Shown one piece after another: positions 1 through 6,729 of a stretch of 10,448 nt of DNA. The stretch covers positions 1 through 10,448 of the forward strand of contig JABMRZ010000041.1 in NCBI GenBank assembly GCA_013202315.1, read 5' to 3'. The stretch comes from Candidatus Tariuqbacter arcticus. Its GTDB lineage: Bacteria > Electryoneota > Tariuqbacteria > Tariuqbacterales > Tariuqbacteraceae. Position numbers and translations under genes: made by a program. Below the pieces are notes generated by a model. It searched no databases. It was not told the origin of the DNA and worked only from the letters and a program-made list of their open reading frames with translations. Position 1 is the first letter of the stretch; every line of letters begins with the position of its first letter.

Positions 1-48
1 ATGAAAATTGGGTATGGATTCCCGCTAAAAGCTTGCGGGAATGACAGG
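1..48. repeat. Dispersed intergenic repeat, copy A
   Basis: This 48-base stretch matches positions 10386-10433 at 43 of 48 bases (differences at 9, 11, 19, 33 and 44) in the same orientation. Its core is an inverted repeat, TTCCCGC at 19-25 and GCGGGAA at 35-41, with a 9-base loop. No reading frame covers it. The pattern resembles the short palindromic dispersed repeats found between genes in many bacteria. The copy may be cut off by the window edge. Confidence 0.8.
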
Positions 49-72
49 CGGTAGCGGGTAAACCGCAAGTCG

Positions 73-88
73 GTGGACTAAAGCCCAC
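73..88. repeat. Short imperfect palindrome
   Basis: GTGGAC (73-78) and GCCCAC (83-88) form a 6-bp stem with one A/C mismatch around a TAAA loop. It lies in the gene-free repeat cluster at the start of the window and abuts the heptamer repeat at 88-108. It is probably a degenerate intergenic repeat element. No function can be read from it. Confidence 0.45.
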
Positions 89-108
89 AGCCTATAGCCT
101 ACAGCCTA
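88..108. repeat. Heptamer tandem repeat, (C/T)AGCCTA x3
   Basis: Three consecutive 7-base units follow the consensus YAGCCTA, with only the first base varying (C, T, C). This is one of four heptamer arrays in the window, each with a different unit and each lying between genes. Confidence 0.8.
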
Positions 109-195
109 TTTTCACAGTAAAGAATGGTAAATGGGAGTAGGCGCTTATTGCAGCAACATCGACTAAAAAATTGTCGATATGATTATTTCTAAAAT

Positions 196-223
196 ACTGA
201 ATACTGAATGCTGAATACTGAAT
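196..223. repeat. Heptamer tandem repeat, ACTGAAT x4
   Basis: Four consecutive 7-base units; three are ACTGAAT and the third is GCTGAAT. The array lies about 85 bases beyond the stop codon of the minus-strand IMPase-family gene. The rest of the gene-free stretch 1-308 shows nothing beyond these repeats and AT-rich spacer. Confidence 0.85.
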
Positions 224-308
224 TGAAAAATCGGCGGTTCAGAGAGAAAAATCTAACCTCACAAAACAGCGAGGAACCACATAACCGAACTTGGTAATTG
301 CGGGACTA

Positions 309-1094
309 TCAAGAACACTCATAGATAACCGCTTCCATTATTTCCCTATGTACCGCCCTATTACTGCAGACTATATTTTTCATCGCCATCGACCATCCCC
401 GCCCTTCGAAATCGGAAACCTTCCCCCCAGCCTCCTGGATGATAACCGTTCCCGAAGTATTGCTGAATGGGTCGGTTTTCACCGATATCTTACCGTCCAT
501 TCTGCCGCAGGCGATATAGCAGGCTGTCAGCGCTCCGCTTTCAAATATTCTGACCCCCCTCGTCAGTTTAGCTGTCCTGTCGCATATCATTAGACTGAGG
601 TTGAATTGTTCATTGTTGTAATGGCAGCTTAAACCGATATTGATTATGCTATCGGAGAGGATGTCGTTTTGGGACACGGAAATTCTGGTGTTGTTTAAGA
701 AAGCTCCCTCACCGGCGACAGCGCTATACATCTCACCCTGCAGCGGCGCATATACTATCCCCATCACCGCCTGCCCCTTATGCGCCAACCCAATCGAAAC
801 GCTGAACAGCTCCAATCCGGCGGTATAATTCACCGTCCCATCCAGCGGGTCGATTATCCAAAGGTAGTCTGAATGAGCGTATCCTTCATATCCCGCTTCT
901 TCGGAAAAAAAACAGTGTTCGGGGAATTGAACTTTCAGCCGCCGCAGGATAATCTCTTCAGCCCCCAAATCGGCTTCGGTTAGAATGTCGTTTCGATCTT
1001 TGCTGGAAACACTCTCAACTTTGCCGAATTTGGACATTAGAAATTCGCCCGCTTCTTTCGCCGCCTCCAACCCCGCATTTAGATATATATTCAT
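309..1094 (-). CDS. Inositol monophosphatase family protein
   Basis: A cytoplasmic Mg2+-dependent sugar-phosphate phosphatase of the IMPase/SuhB/FIG superfamily, 261 aa from ATG 1094; a TTG at 1103 would add three residues. Neither start has a clear Shine-Dalgarno sequence, so ATG was preferred. Numbered from the TTG start: the metal-binding SEE is at 67-69, the signature DPLDGTVN at 85-92, and a GR-DG segment (CGRMDG) at 199-204, followed by IIQEAGG at 221-227. Length and motif order fit the family. The usual WDxAAG motif before EAGG reads FSNTSG (213-218), so the Asp that binds the second metal in characterised enzymes is absent. Substrate cannot be told: inositol phosphate, fructose bisphosphate, histidinol phosphate or PAP phosphatases all look alike here. 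It lies 87 bases downstream of the symporter gene on the same strand. Confidence 0.85.
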   Translation of the reverse strand: MNIYLNAGLEAAKEAGEFLMSKFGKVESVSSKDRNDILTEADLGAEEIILRRLKVQFPEHCFFSEEAGYEGYAHSDYLWIIDPLDGTVNYTAGLELFSVSIGLAHKGQAVMGIVYAPLQGEMYSAVAGEGAFLNNTRISVSQNDILSDSIINIGLSCHYNNEQFNLSLMICDRTAKLTRGVRIFESGALTACYIACGRMDGKISVKTDPFSNTSGTVIIQEAGGKVSDFEGRGWSMAMKNIVCSNRAVHREIMEAVIYECS

Positions 1095-1149
1095 TGACAG
1101 CAACCAGCTTACATACTACGGTAAGAATGTAACTAATTCAGATTCCAAG

Positions 1150-1177
1150 TGACAAATGACTAATGACCATTGATAAT
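1150..1177. repeat. Degenerate heptamer tandem repeat, TGACNAA x4
   Basis: Four 7-base units in register begin TGAC, TGAC, TGAC and TGAT. The array fills much of the gap between the symporter and IMPase-family genes. It is more degenerate than the other heptamer arrays, but the period is kept throughout. Confidence 0.6.
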
Positions 1178-1181
1178 TCTA

Positions 1182-2402
1182 TCAATCCACCAGCTTCGTT
1201 TTCTCCCCTTCCGTCCTGGCGATGATGACCGCCCCGCAGGAATCAGACCATAAATTGACCGTAGTCCGGCACATATCCAAAATCCTATCGGTTACCATAA
1301 TCAACCCGATGCCTTCCAGCGGCAGTCCCACAGCCTTCAGTATTATAGCGATAGCCACCAGCGAAGCCATCGGCACCCCCGCCACTCCGATCGAAGTCAA
1401 CAGGGCGGTGAAAACTATCACCCATTGGGTGAAGAACGACAGTTCTATCCCGTAAACTTGAGCGATGAACATCGCTACCACGCATTCGTAGAGCGCGGTT
1501 CCGTCCATATTGATGGTCGCCCCCAGCGGCAATACAAACGAAGTAGTCCTATTGGAAACGCCGGAATTCTGTTCCACGCACCGCATTGTAACCGGCAGAG
1601 TGGCGTTGGATGAAGCAGTGGAGAACCCGGTCAAAAGCGCTTCCGTCATCGACTTTACATGTCGGAATGGATTTTTAATCCCTCCGATGAACCGTAATAA
1701 CAGCGGCAGAGTGATGCATGCATGAATCACCAGCGCCGCCAGCACCACCAGGAAGAATTTCAACAGCGACCCGAACGCCGCAAACCCGACCGTCGCCACT
1801 ATTCCAGCTATCAGCCCAAATATCCCCACCGGGGCGAAATACATTATGAATTGAGTCATTTTCATCATTGCCTGGAACATATACTCGAAGAACTTGGTGA
1901 AAAACTTCCGCCCTTCTTCAGGCAGTCTGGTGATGAAGAACCCGAACAGTATGCTGAAGAATATCACCGCCAGCATATCCCCTTCAGCCATCGCCTTCAC
2001 CGGATTTTCCGGTATCATTCGGAGCACGATTCCCCATACGGTTCCCGCTTCCGCGCCGGAAATCTCAGGTGTTTCGGACAAAGCCAGTTCCGTCCCCACT
2101 CCCGGCTGAAATATATTGACCAGCGCCAATCCGGTGATGATGGCTAGTCCGCTGGTGAGCATATAATAGAATATCGTCTTCAACCCCAGCCTTCCCAGAT
2201 TCTTGGAATCGCCGACCCCTAAAACCCCGGCGGTGATGGACGACACGATCAGGGGAACGATTATCATTTTTAACAATCTCAGGAAAATATTTCCCAAAGG
2301 TTTGGCGATGGGCTGAATCTGTTCCCCGAGCAATCCCCCGGCGGCAATTCCTAATACGATTCCGATGAAAATCCAATGTGTGAGCGTCAGTTTTTTCAGC
2401 AT
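1182..2402 (-). CDS. Dicarboxylate/acidic amino acid:cation symporter (DAACS family)
   Basis: An inner-membrane secondary transporter of the glutamate/aspartate/C4-dicarboxylate family (GltP, DctA, GltPh fold), using an H+ or Na+ gradient. At 406 aa it is full length. Successive hydrophobic helices run from residue 10. The first re-entrant hairpin carries a Ser-rich tip, STASSNATLP (261-270); NMDGTA is at 298-303; the second hairpin carries GVAGVPMAS (339-347). The last helix has D372, D376, R379, T380, N383 and D387, matching GltPh D390, D394, R397, T398, N401 and D405. Arg at the R397 position argues for an acidic substrate rather than a neutral amino acid. ATG 2402 follows AAGGA by about 5 bases on the minus strand. 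It is divergent from secD. Glutamate, aspartate and succinate/fumarate cannot be distinguished from sequence. Confidence 0.93.
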   Translation of the reverse strand: MLKKLTLTHWIFIGIVLGIAAGGLLGEQIQPIAKPLGNIFLRLLKMIIVPLIVSSITAGVLGVGDSKNLGRLGLKTIFYYMLTSGLAIITGLALVNIFQPGVGTELALSETPEISGAEAGTVWGIVLRMIPENPVKAMAEGDMLAVIFFSILFGFFITRLPEEGRKFFTKFFEYMFQAMMKMTQFIMYFAPVGIFGLIAGIVATVGFAAFGSLLKFFLVVLAALVIHACITLPLLLRFIGGIKNPFRHVKSMTEALLTGFSTASSNATLPVTMRCVEQNSGVSNRTTSFVLPLGATINMDGTALYECVVAMFIAQVYGIELSFFTQWVIVFTALLTSIGVAGVPMASLVAIAIILKAVGLPLEGIGLIMVTDRILDMCRTTVNLWSDSCGAVIIARTEGEKTKLVD

Positions 2403-2525
2403 ATTCTTCCTTGTAATATAGTTACTGATTGAAAATGTGATGTCTACTCGCCATCCTGTTCATAGTTTTCGGTTCATGGTAAATAATGGTGTCAATATAA
2501 GTCTGTGAAGTCAAAAAATCAAATT

Positions 2526-2574
2526 CACAATCCCTAACCCCCAATTCCCAATTCCTAATTCCCAATTCCTATCC
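2526..2574. repeat. Heptamer tandem repeat, CCCAATT-type, about 7 units
   Basis: The core 2540-2567 is four units of CCCAATT (third unit CCTAATT). The 7-base register extends on both sides with degenerate units, for about seven in all. It sits in the divergent intergenic region between the symporter and secD, ending just upstream of the candidate secD promoter. Heptameric short tandem repeats of similar C-rich composition are known from cyanobacteria, but the unit here is not diagnostic of that group. Confidence 0.8.
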
Positions 2575-2583
2575 CTAAAATAC

Positions 2584-2612
2584 TTGCTTTTTATCAATAA
2601 TAAAGCTATATT
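2584..2612 (+). promoter_or_regulatory. Candidate sigma70-type promoter for secD
   Basis: TTGCTT (2584-2589) and TATATT (2607-2612) are separated by 17 bases, 45 bases before the secD ATG. Spacing and match are good, but the region is very AT-rich, so chance matches are likely. No strong Shine-Dalgarno precedes secD. Confidence 0.35.
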
Positions 2613-2657
2613 TATAGTTTATTATATTCAGCATAAGGTAACTTTAACGGGTCGAGT

Positions 2658-4769
2658 ATGAAAAAGCGACACACATTCAGGACTATGGTAATATTTTTTT
2701 TCATAGTTCTTGCACTCTATTACATTATCCCCACCTTCACCTTGAGTACGGTGGAACAGCAGGAACGGGATAATATAACCGAATTATCATTGTTGACCGG
2801 ACTTTCCGAAGCGGATATCTATGCCGACATTTACCGCGATGACATTGATTTTATCTATAGTCTGACCGAATTGGGGCTGTCGGCTGACATCCTTAAACAA
2901 GCGGAAGAGATAGTCAATTACCTTAGAGATGAACTTGACGATAAATTGGTGAAAGCGCGCGGTTCCGCCATCAAACAAGGGCTCGACCTTCAAGGCGGAA
3001 TGCATCTTGTGTTGGAAGTCGACCTGCTCCGCCTGATGGATAACCTTACTCGCAAGAAAGACGACCAATACTACCGCCTGAGCGGTCAAATAAAATCCGG
3101 TCTGGAAGATGCCGATGTCGATTTCTATGATTTACTTACCCGGGTCTTCAATGAACACAATGTGCCCTTGAACACCTATTTCGGCGACCTTCGTGATGAT
3201 GAAAGCGATATAATCGCTATGATGAAGCATGAAGCGGGTGACGCGGTTAATCGGTCGCTGGAAATCCTCCGCAACCGGGTTGACCAGTTTGGCGTATCCG
3301 AACCCTCAATTCAGAAGCAGGGCAACCGCCGTATTGTGCTAGAACTGCCCGGTGTTCAAGACCCCGCCCGCGCCCGGCAATTGGTGGGGAAAACGGCGCT
3401 GCTGGAATTCAAGCTCCTCGCCGAGCCGGACAAGACCCAGAAAATGCTCTCACAAATCGACCGATTCCTGAAGCAGGAGATGCTTCGCAAGGCTAAGATC
3501 GCCGAAGGCGACACCTCTGCCCTCGATTCTTTATTCATCGAAGCATTTGCTGACACCGCCGCTGACACAACGGAGGCGGCAGCCGATACCGCTGAAGTCG
3601 ATCAGAAGGAAAGTCAGGATGCGGTGGTCGATGTGAAAGACCTTTTCGGCGAAGAGACCAGCTTCTCCGAATCCGACACTTCTCTGCTGGTCGATTCCGA
3701 TTTGATGGATGAACATCCCTTTTATACCCTTATGCGAAATGTGGAGAACGACATCGGGGTTCCCGAACAGAATTACAGTGTAATCAATCGCATTCTTCAC
3801 CGCAACGAGATTCAGGAACTTATCCCTTCCGAATATCATTTCCTCTGGTCAAAAGACGCAAAAACGGCTCCGGACGGGAATAAATACTATCGTCTATATT
3901 ATTTGAAGCGGGAACCTGAATTGACCGGCAAATATCTGCGCGACGCCCAGGTGCAGATTGGCGGCGGCAACTCGCCCGGATCCGCCGGATTGCCCATTGT
4001 GTCCCTGGAAATGAACCGTCAAGGAGCCCGGGTATTCTCCCGCGTAACCGGCGCCAATGTGGGAAAGCCCCTGGCGATTGTGCTCGATAATAAGGTGCAT
4101 ATGGCTCCCAATATCAGAACTAAGATTCCCGACGGCAGAGCCGTCATCGAAGGCGCGGATGATATGAATGAAGCCAGGGATTTGTCGATTGTGCTGAGAG
4201 CCGGAGCGCTCCCTGCTCCGGTAGATATCATCGAAGAACGCACTGTTGGTCCTTCTTTGGGGCATGATTCTGTCTCCAAAGGCACCTTCAGCGCCCTCGT
4301 AGGTTTAACTTTAGTTATTCTGTTCATGCTCTGGTATTACCGCATCGCCGGAATTATCGCCGATATCGCCCTGGCTCTAAATATGCTGTTTGTGATGTCG
4401 GTATTGGCGGGTTTCCATGGTACTTTGACCCTTCCCGGAATCGCCGGCATTATCCTCACCATAGGTATGGCGGTCGACGCTAATGTGCTCATATTCGAGA
4501 GGATTCGAGAGGAGTGGCGCACCGGCAAAACGGTCAAAGCTTCCATCGATGCCGGCTACAGCCGCGCTATCGTTACCATCCTCGACGCCAATATCACCAC
4601 GCTGATAGCCGCGGTGGTGCTTTACCAATTCGGCACCGGTCCCATCAAGGGTTTCGCCTTGACCTTGATGATTGGCATCATCGCATCAATGTTCACCGCC
4701 ATAGTGGTCACCAGGGCGGTCTTCGATTGGATAACCGGCAAATTCGCTCCCAAGACTCTGAAGATATGA
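2658..4769 (+). CDS. secD: Protein translocase subunit SecD
   Basis: An RND-superfamily subunit that, with SecF, uses the proton gradient to pull exported proteins from SecYEG on the periplasmic side. It has 703 aa. A single N-terminal membrane helix (about 9-28) precedes a large periplasmic region with QGLDLQGG (107-114) and a P1 head segment (about 195-255, including RNRVDQFGVSEP). A long acidic, Ala/Asp/Thr-rich linker (about 280-350) follows, then the second periplasmic segment (about 420-530, including LRAGALPAP). Five C-terminal helices carry AVDANVLIFERIREE (605-619); D607 corresponds to the TM4 Asp important in SecDF. It is longer than E. coli SecD (615 aa), mostly through the linker. 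The start has no clear Shine-Dalgarno. SecF lies 1,960 bp downstream instead of adjacent. Confidence 0.97.
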   Translation: MKKRHTFRTMVIFFFIVLALYYIIPTFTLSTVEQQERDNITELSLLTGLSEADIYADIYRDDIDFIYSLTELGLSADILKQAEEIVNYLRDELDDKLVKARGSAIKQGLDLQGGMHLVLEVDLLRLMDNLTRKKDDQYYRLSGQIKSGLEDADVDFYDLLTRVFNEHNVPLNTYFGDLRDDESDIIAMMKHEAGDAVNRSLEILRNRVDQFGVSEPSIQKQGNRRIVLELPGVQDPARARQLVGKTALLEFKLLAEPDKTQKMLSQIDRFLKQEMLRKAKIAEGDTSALDSLFIEAFADTAADTTEAAADTAEVDQKESQDAVVDVKDLFGEETSFSESDTSLLVDSDLMDEHPFYTLMRNVENDIGVPEQNYSVINRILHRNEIQELIPSEYHFLWSKDAKTAPDGNKYYRLYYLKREPELTGKYLRDAQVQIGGGNSPGSAGLPIVSLEMNRQGARVFSRVTGANVGKPLAIVLDNKVHMAPNIRTKIPDGRAVIEGADDMNEARDLSIVLRAGALPAPVDIIEERTVGPSLGHDSVSKGTFSALVGLTLVILFMLWYYRIAGIIADIALALNMLFVMSVLAGFHGTLTLPGIAGIILTIGMAVDANVLIFERIREEWRTGKTVKASIDAGYSRAIVTILDANITTLIAAVVLYQFGTGPIKGFALTLMIGIIASMFTAIVVTRAVFDWITGKFAPKTLKI

Positions 4770-4802
4770 TAATTACTTCAATGAAAAACTCAAGTTTAGC
4801 TT

Positions 4803-5216
4803 ATGACAAGAGATGATCTAATAGAAATGGCGCTTTTGCGGCTGAAAGATGCGAGAGTCTTATTAAGTGAGGGGAATTATTCTGGCGCTTATTATCTTGC
4901 TGGATATGTAATTGAATGTGGATTGAAGGCTTGTATAGCAAAAAAGACCATACAATATGAATTTCCCAATCTACAGACTGTAAGAAAAAGTCACACTCAT
5001 AATCTTGAAACGCTGGTTATCGTTTCCGGTCTTAAATCGAAATTGCTTGATAGAATCAAGATGAATCCGGTATTTGGCAACAATTGGGCGATTGTGATTG
5101 ACTGGACCGAGGAAAGCCGTTACGAGCAATTTACTCATAAGAATGCAATTGATATTATTTCAGCCATTATAGATAAAGAACACGGAGTATTAGAATGGTT
5201 AAAACTCTTTTGGTAG
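4803..5216 (+). CDS. HEPN domain-containing protein
   Basis: A 137-aa all-helical protein. The N-terminal pattern of an early helix with DARVLL, then an A-x-YLAGYVIECGLKACI helix (29-45), an HNLETL segment (66-71), and a late W-x(4)-RY segment (101-107) before an amphipathic last helix fits HEPN proteins. HEPN domains occur as RNase toxins, RNA-binding or nucleotidyltransferase-linked modules. An R-x5-H (R106 to H112) at the start of the last helix fits the spacing of the HEPN catalytic RX4-6H motif; R61-x4-H66 also fits but is less well placed. It starts 33 bases after the secD stop with no good Shine-Dalgarno, and its last 22 bases overlap the next gene. Its coding sequence is distinctly AT-rich (about 35% GC in a sampled 60 bases, against 63% in secD), suggesting acquisition. 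Its biochemical activity is unknown. Confidence 0.8.
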   Translation: MTRDDLIEMALLRLKDARVLLSEGNYSGAYYLAGYVIECGLKACIAKKTIQYEFPNLQTVRKSHTHNLETLVIVSGLKSKLLDRIKMNPVFGNNWAIVIDWTEESRYEQFTHKNAIDIISAIIDKEHGVLEWLKLFW

Positions 5217-5578
5217 AACAAGATATTTCTGACGGCGAGTCATTAATTAAAGCCATTGAAGAAACAGGTTTTCAGATTAAAGCCGCATTATGGTATTACT
5301 TTCCTGAATCTGAAACATGGCGTTTAATAATCGCTTCGCCCGAATATGACAGAAAAGGCTCCAAGGAGGTTTATTCCATCATTCATTCTATATTATTGGA
5401 AGTTCAACCTCCAATTGGACTTGATATTACAGATATTTCTGTTGTAAGTCCCAATAAAGACATCATCAAAGTCCTTACGGATATATTCGGGGGAGGAAAA
5501 GATGTCTGGCGTATGAGGTTGGGGCACCAAGTTATTGGAAATATATATATTGATGATGCTATATTATATCGTGTTTGA
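5195..5578 (+). CDS. Unknown-function partner of the HEPN gene
   Basis: A 127-aa soluble protein with no named domain I can assign. The visible outline is alpha/beta: a helix following DGESLIKAIEETG (13-25), a strand pair with AALWYYFPE (30-38) and WRLIIASPE (42-50), a helix with VYSIIHSIL (59-67), a strand LDITDISVVSP (76-86), and a C-terminal segment ending in IDDAILYRV. There is no signal peptide or membrane helix. ATG 5195 lies inside the end of the HEPN gene, with GGAG (5184-5187) 7 bases before it, so the two are probably translationally coupled. It shares the AT-rich composition of the HEPN gene. By arrangement it could be an antitoxin or cofactor for the HEPN protein; this is inferred from context only. 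Confidence 0.7.
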   Translation: MVKTLLVEQDISDGESLIKAIEETGFQIKAALWYYFPESETWRLIIASPEYDRKGSKEVYSIIHSILLEVQPPIGLDITDISVVSPNKDIIKVLTDIFGGGKDVWRMRLGHQVIGNIYIDDAILYRV

Positions 5579-5621
5579 TTCTATTCTTTGAAGCAGCGGC
5601 CTATGAAGAGGGTCGCATGTC

Positions 5622-6596
5622 TTGTACAAAACTGATATTATGTCCGACAATCTCGCTTATTCCTGGTTCCGGCTCTTTTCAATCGAGGGCTTGGGTCCCG
5701 CGAAAATCCACCGCATCCGCGCTCGAGCACGGATGAACGGGTTGACAATAACCGATATTTTTCAATTAGCTCAAACCGATTTTGAAAAGGTTTTCGCACC
5801 CAGCGGTGCAGAAATTTATTTCGCTTTACATAACCAGTGTATAGAATCGACTGACCAGCAATACAACTGGCTTAGGGAAAACGATGCTGAAGTGATTCAT
5901 CTTGATCACACGCTTTACCCTGAACGGCTGTTGACAATGTTCCTTGACAGCGCCCCGGTTCTGCTCTTCGCCCTCGGAAAATTGGAATTGCTGGAATGCG
6001 ACGGCGTCGCCATTGTCGGTTCGAGAGAAGCGGAGCCGGCTGCCCTCGATATGAGTCGTGAAATCGCCGCCATATCCGCTGAAAGCGGTTGGAATGTGGT
6101 GTCCGGATACGCCAGGGGGATAGACACCGCCGCCCATATTGGCGCTCTGAAAGCCGGAGGCGACACCACTATGATTCTGAGTACTGGACTGCACAATTTC
6201 TACCTTCGCTCAGCATTGAAGGAACTAAGCAACAGGGATAACAGCCTAATCCTTTCGCAATTTCACCCCTTAGCTCAGTGGGAGAAGCATCACGCCATAC
6301 TGAGGAACCAGCTTACAGTCGGACTGAGTAAAGCGGTTGTGGTCGTCCAGGCAGCCGAAAAGAGCGGTACCCTAAACACGGCGAATATAGCGCTGAAGGC
6401 TGAAGTTCCCCTGCTGGTGGTCTCACCCGATCTATTTCAAACTCCGCCTGCGGGAAACATTGAAATCATCGAGCGAGGCGCGATTGAGATGAAAAGCATA
6501 TCTGAAATAGAGAAGCACCTGAAACGAATTCAAGAAGAAACCGTTAGTCTCAGACGGAGAGAATCTGACAATACCCGCACATTACCGCTTTTTTAA
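5622..6596 (+). CDS. DprA/Smf-like Rossmann-fold protein (divergent)
   Basis: Resembles DNA-processing protein A, which binds single-stranded DNA and loads RecA during transformation or recombination. It has 324 aa from TTG 5622, which has AGAGGG 9 bases upstream; ATG 5640 (318 aa) lacks a ribosome binding site. A helix-hairpin-helix-like segment with GLGP (23-26) comes first, then the Rossmann core: IVGSREAEP (131-139), VVSGYARGIDTAAH (159-172), STGLHNFY (187-194), RNQLTVGLSKAVVVVQA (228-244) and SGTLNTA (248-254). Typical DprA has RNR and VVEA; here these read RNQ and VVQA. No C-terminal winged helix follows; the tail (about 300-324) is charged and ends TLPLF. It sits between the HEPN pair and secF. 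It may be a paralogue of DprA rather than the transformation protein; I therefore give no symbol. Confidence 0.82.
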   Translation: MYKTDIMSDNLAYSWFRLFSIEGLGPAKIHRIRARARMNGLTITDIFQLAQTDFEKVFAPSGAEIYFALHNQCIESTDQQYNWLRENDAEVIHLDHTLYPERLLTMFLDSAPVLLFALGKLELLECDGVAIVGSREAEPAALDMSREIAAISAESGWNVVSGYARGIDTAAHIGALKAGGDTTMILSTGLHNFYLRSALKELSNRDNSLILSQFHPLAQWEKHHAILRNQLTVGLSKAVVVVQAAEKSGTLNTANIALKAEVPLLVVSPDLFQTPPAGNIEIIERGAIEMKSISEIEKHLKRIQEETVSLRRRESDNTRTLPLF

Positions 6597-6648
6597 AATC
6601 GTCCAATGCTTTTTCAGGGGTCTTCATTTGACCGCTTATACCCGATAA

Positions 6649-6677
6649 TTGATGCGAGGGCCTGAATCGTCCATAAT
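6649..6677 (+). promoter_or_regulatory. Candidate promoter for secF
   Basis: TTGATG (6649-6654) and CATAAT (6672-6677) with 17-base spacing lie in the 133-base gap before secF. If real, secF does not depend on read-through from secD. The AT-rich leader between it and the secF ATG has no recognisable Shine-Dalgarno. Confidence 0.3.
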
Positions 6678-6729
6678 AGTTAACTTAGATTATAAAATCA
6701 AAACAAACATATCTAAATAATTAACACAT

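Noticed and set aside
291..593. Plus-strand 100-aa reading frame
   Set aside because: It lies mostly on the opposite strand of the well-supported IMPase-family gene, has no recognisable domain and is probably a shadow.
1150..1177. Possible CRISPR-like or iteron array among the heptamer repeats
   Set aside because: Units are 7 bases with no spacers, are not clustered as iterons at an origin, and no cas or replication initiator gene is nearby.
1722..2147. Plus-strand 141-aa reading frame opposite the symporter gene
   Set aside because: It is rich in His, Arg and Gln in the manner of antisense frames and lies fully inside a full-length transporter gene.
2403..2500. Promoter for the symporter gene on the minus strand
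   Set aside because: The best TAGACA and TATATT pair is 20 bases apart, too far for a convincing sigma70 site, so none is listed.
4514..4816. Plus-strand 100-aa frame over the secD 3' end, including a 12-codon ORF at 4781-4816 overlapping the HEPN start
   Set aside because: It is an out-of-frame shadow of secD; the small ORF has no ribosome binding site, so leader-peptide coupling to the HEPN gene cannot be supported.
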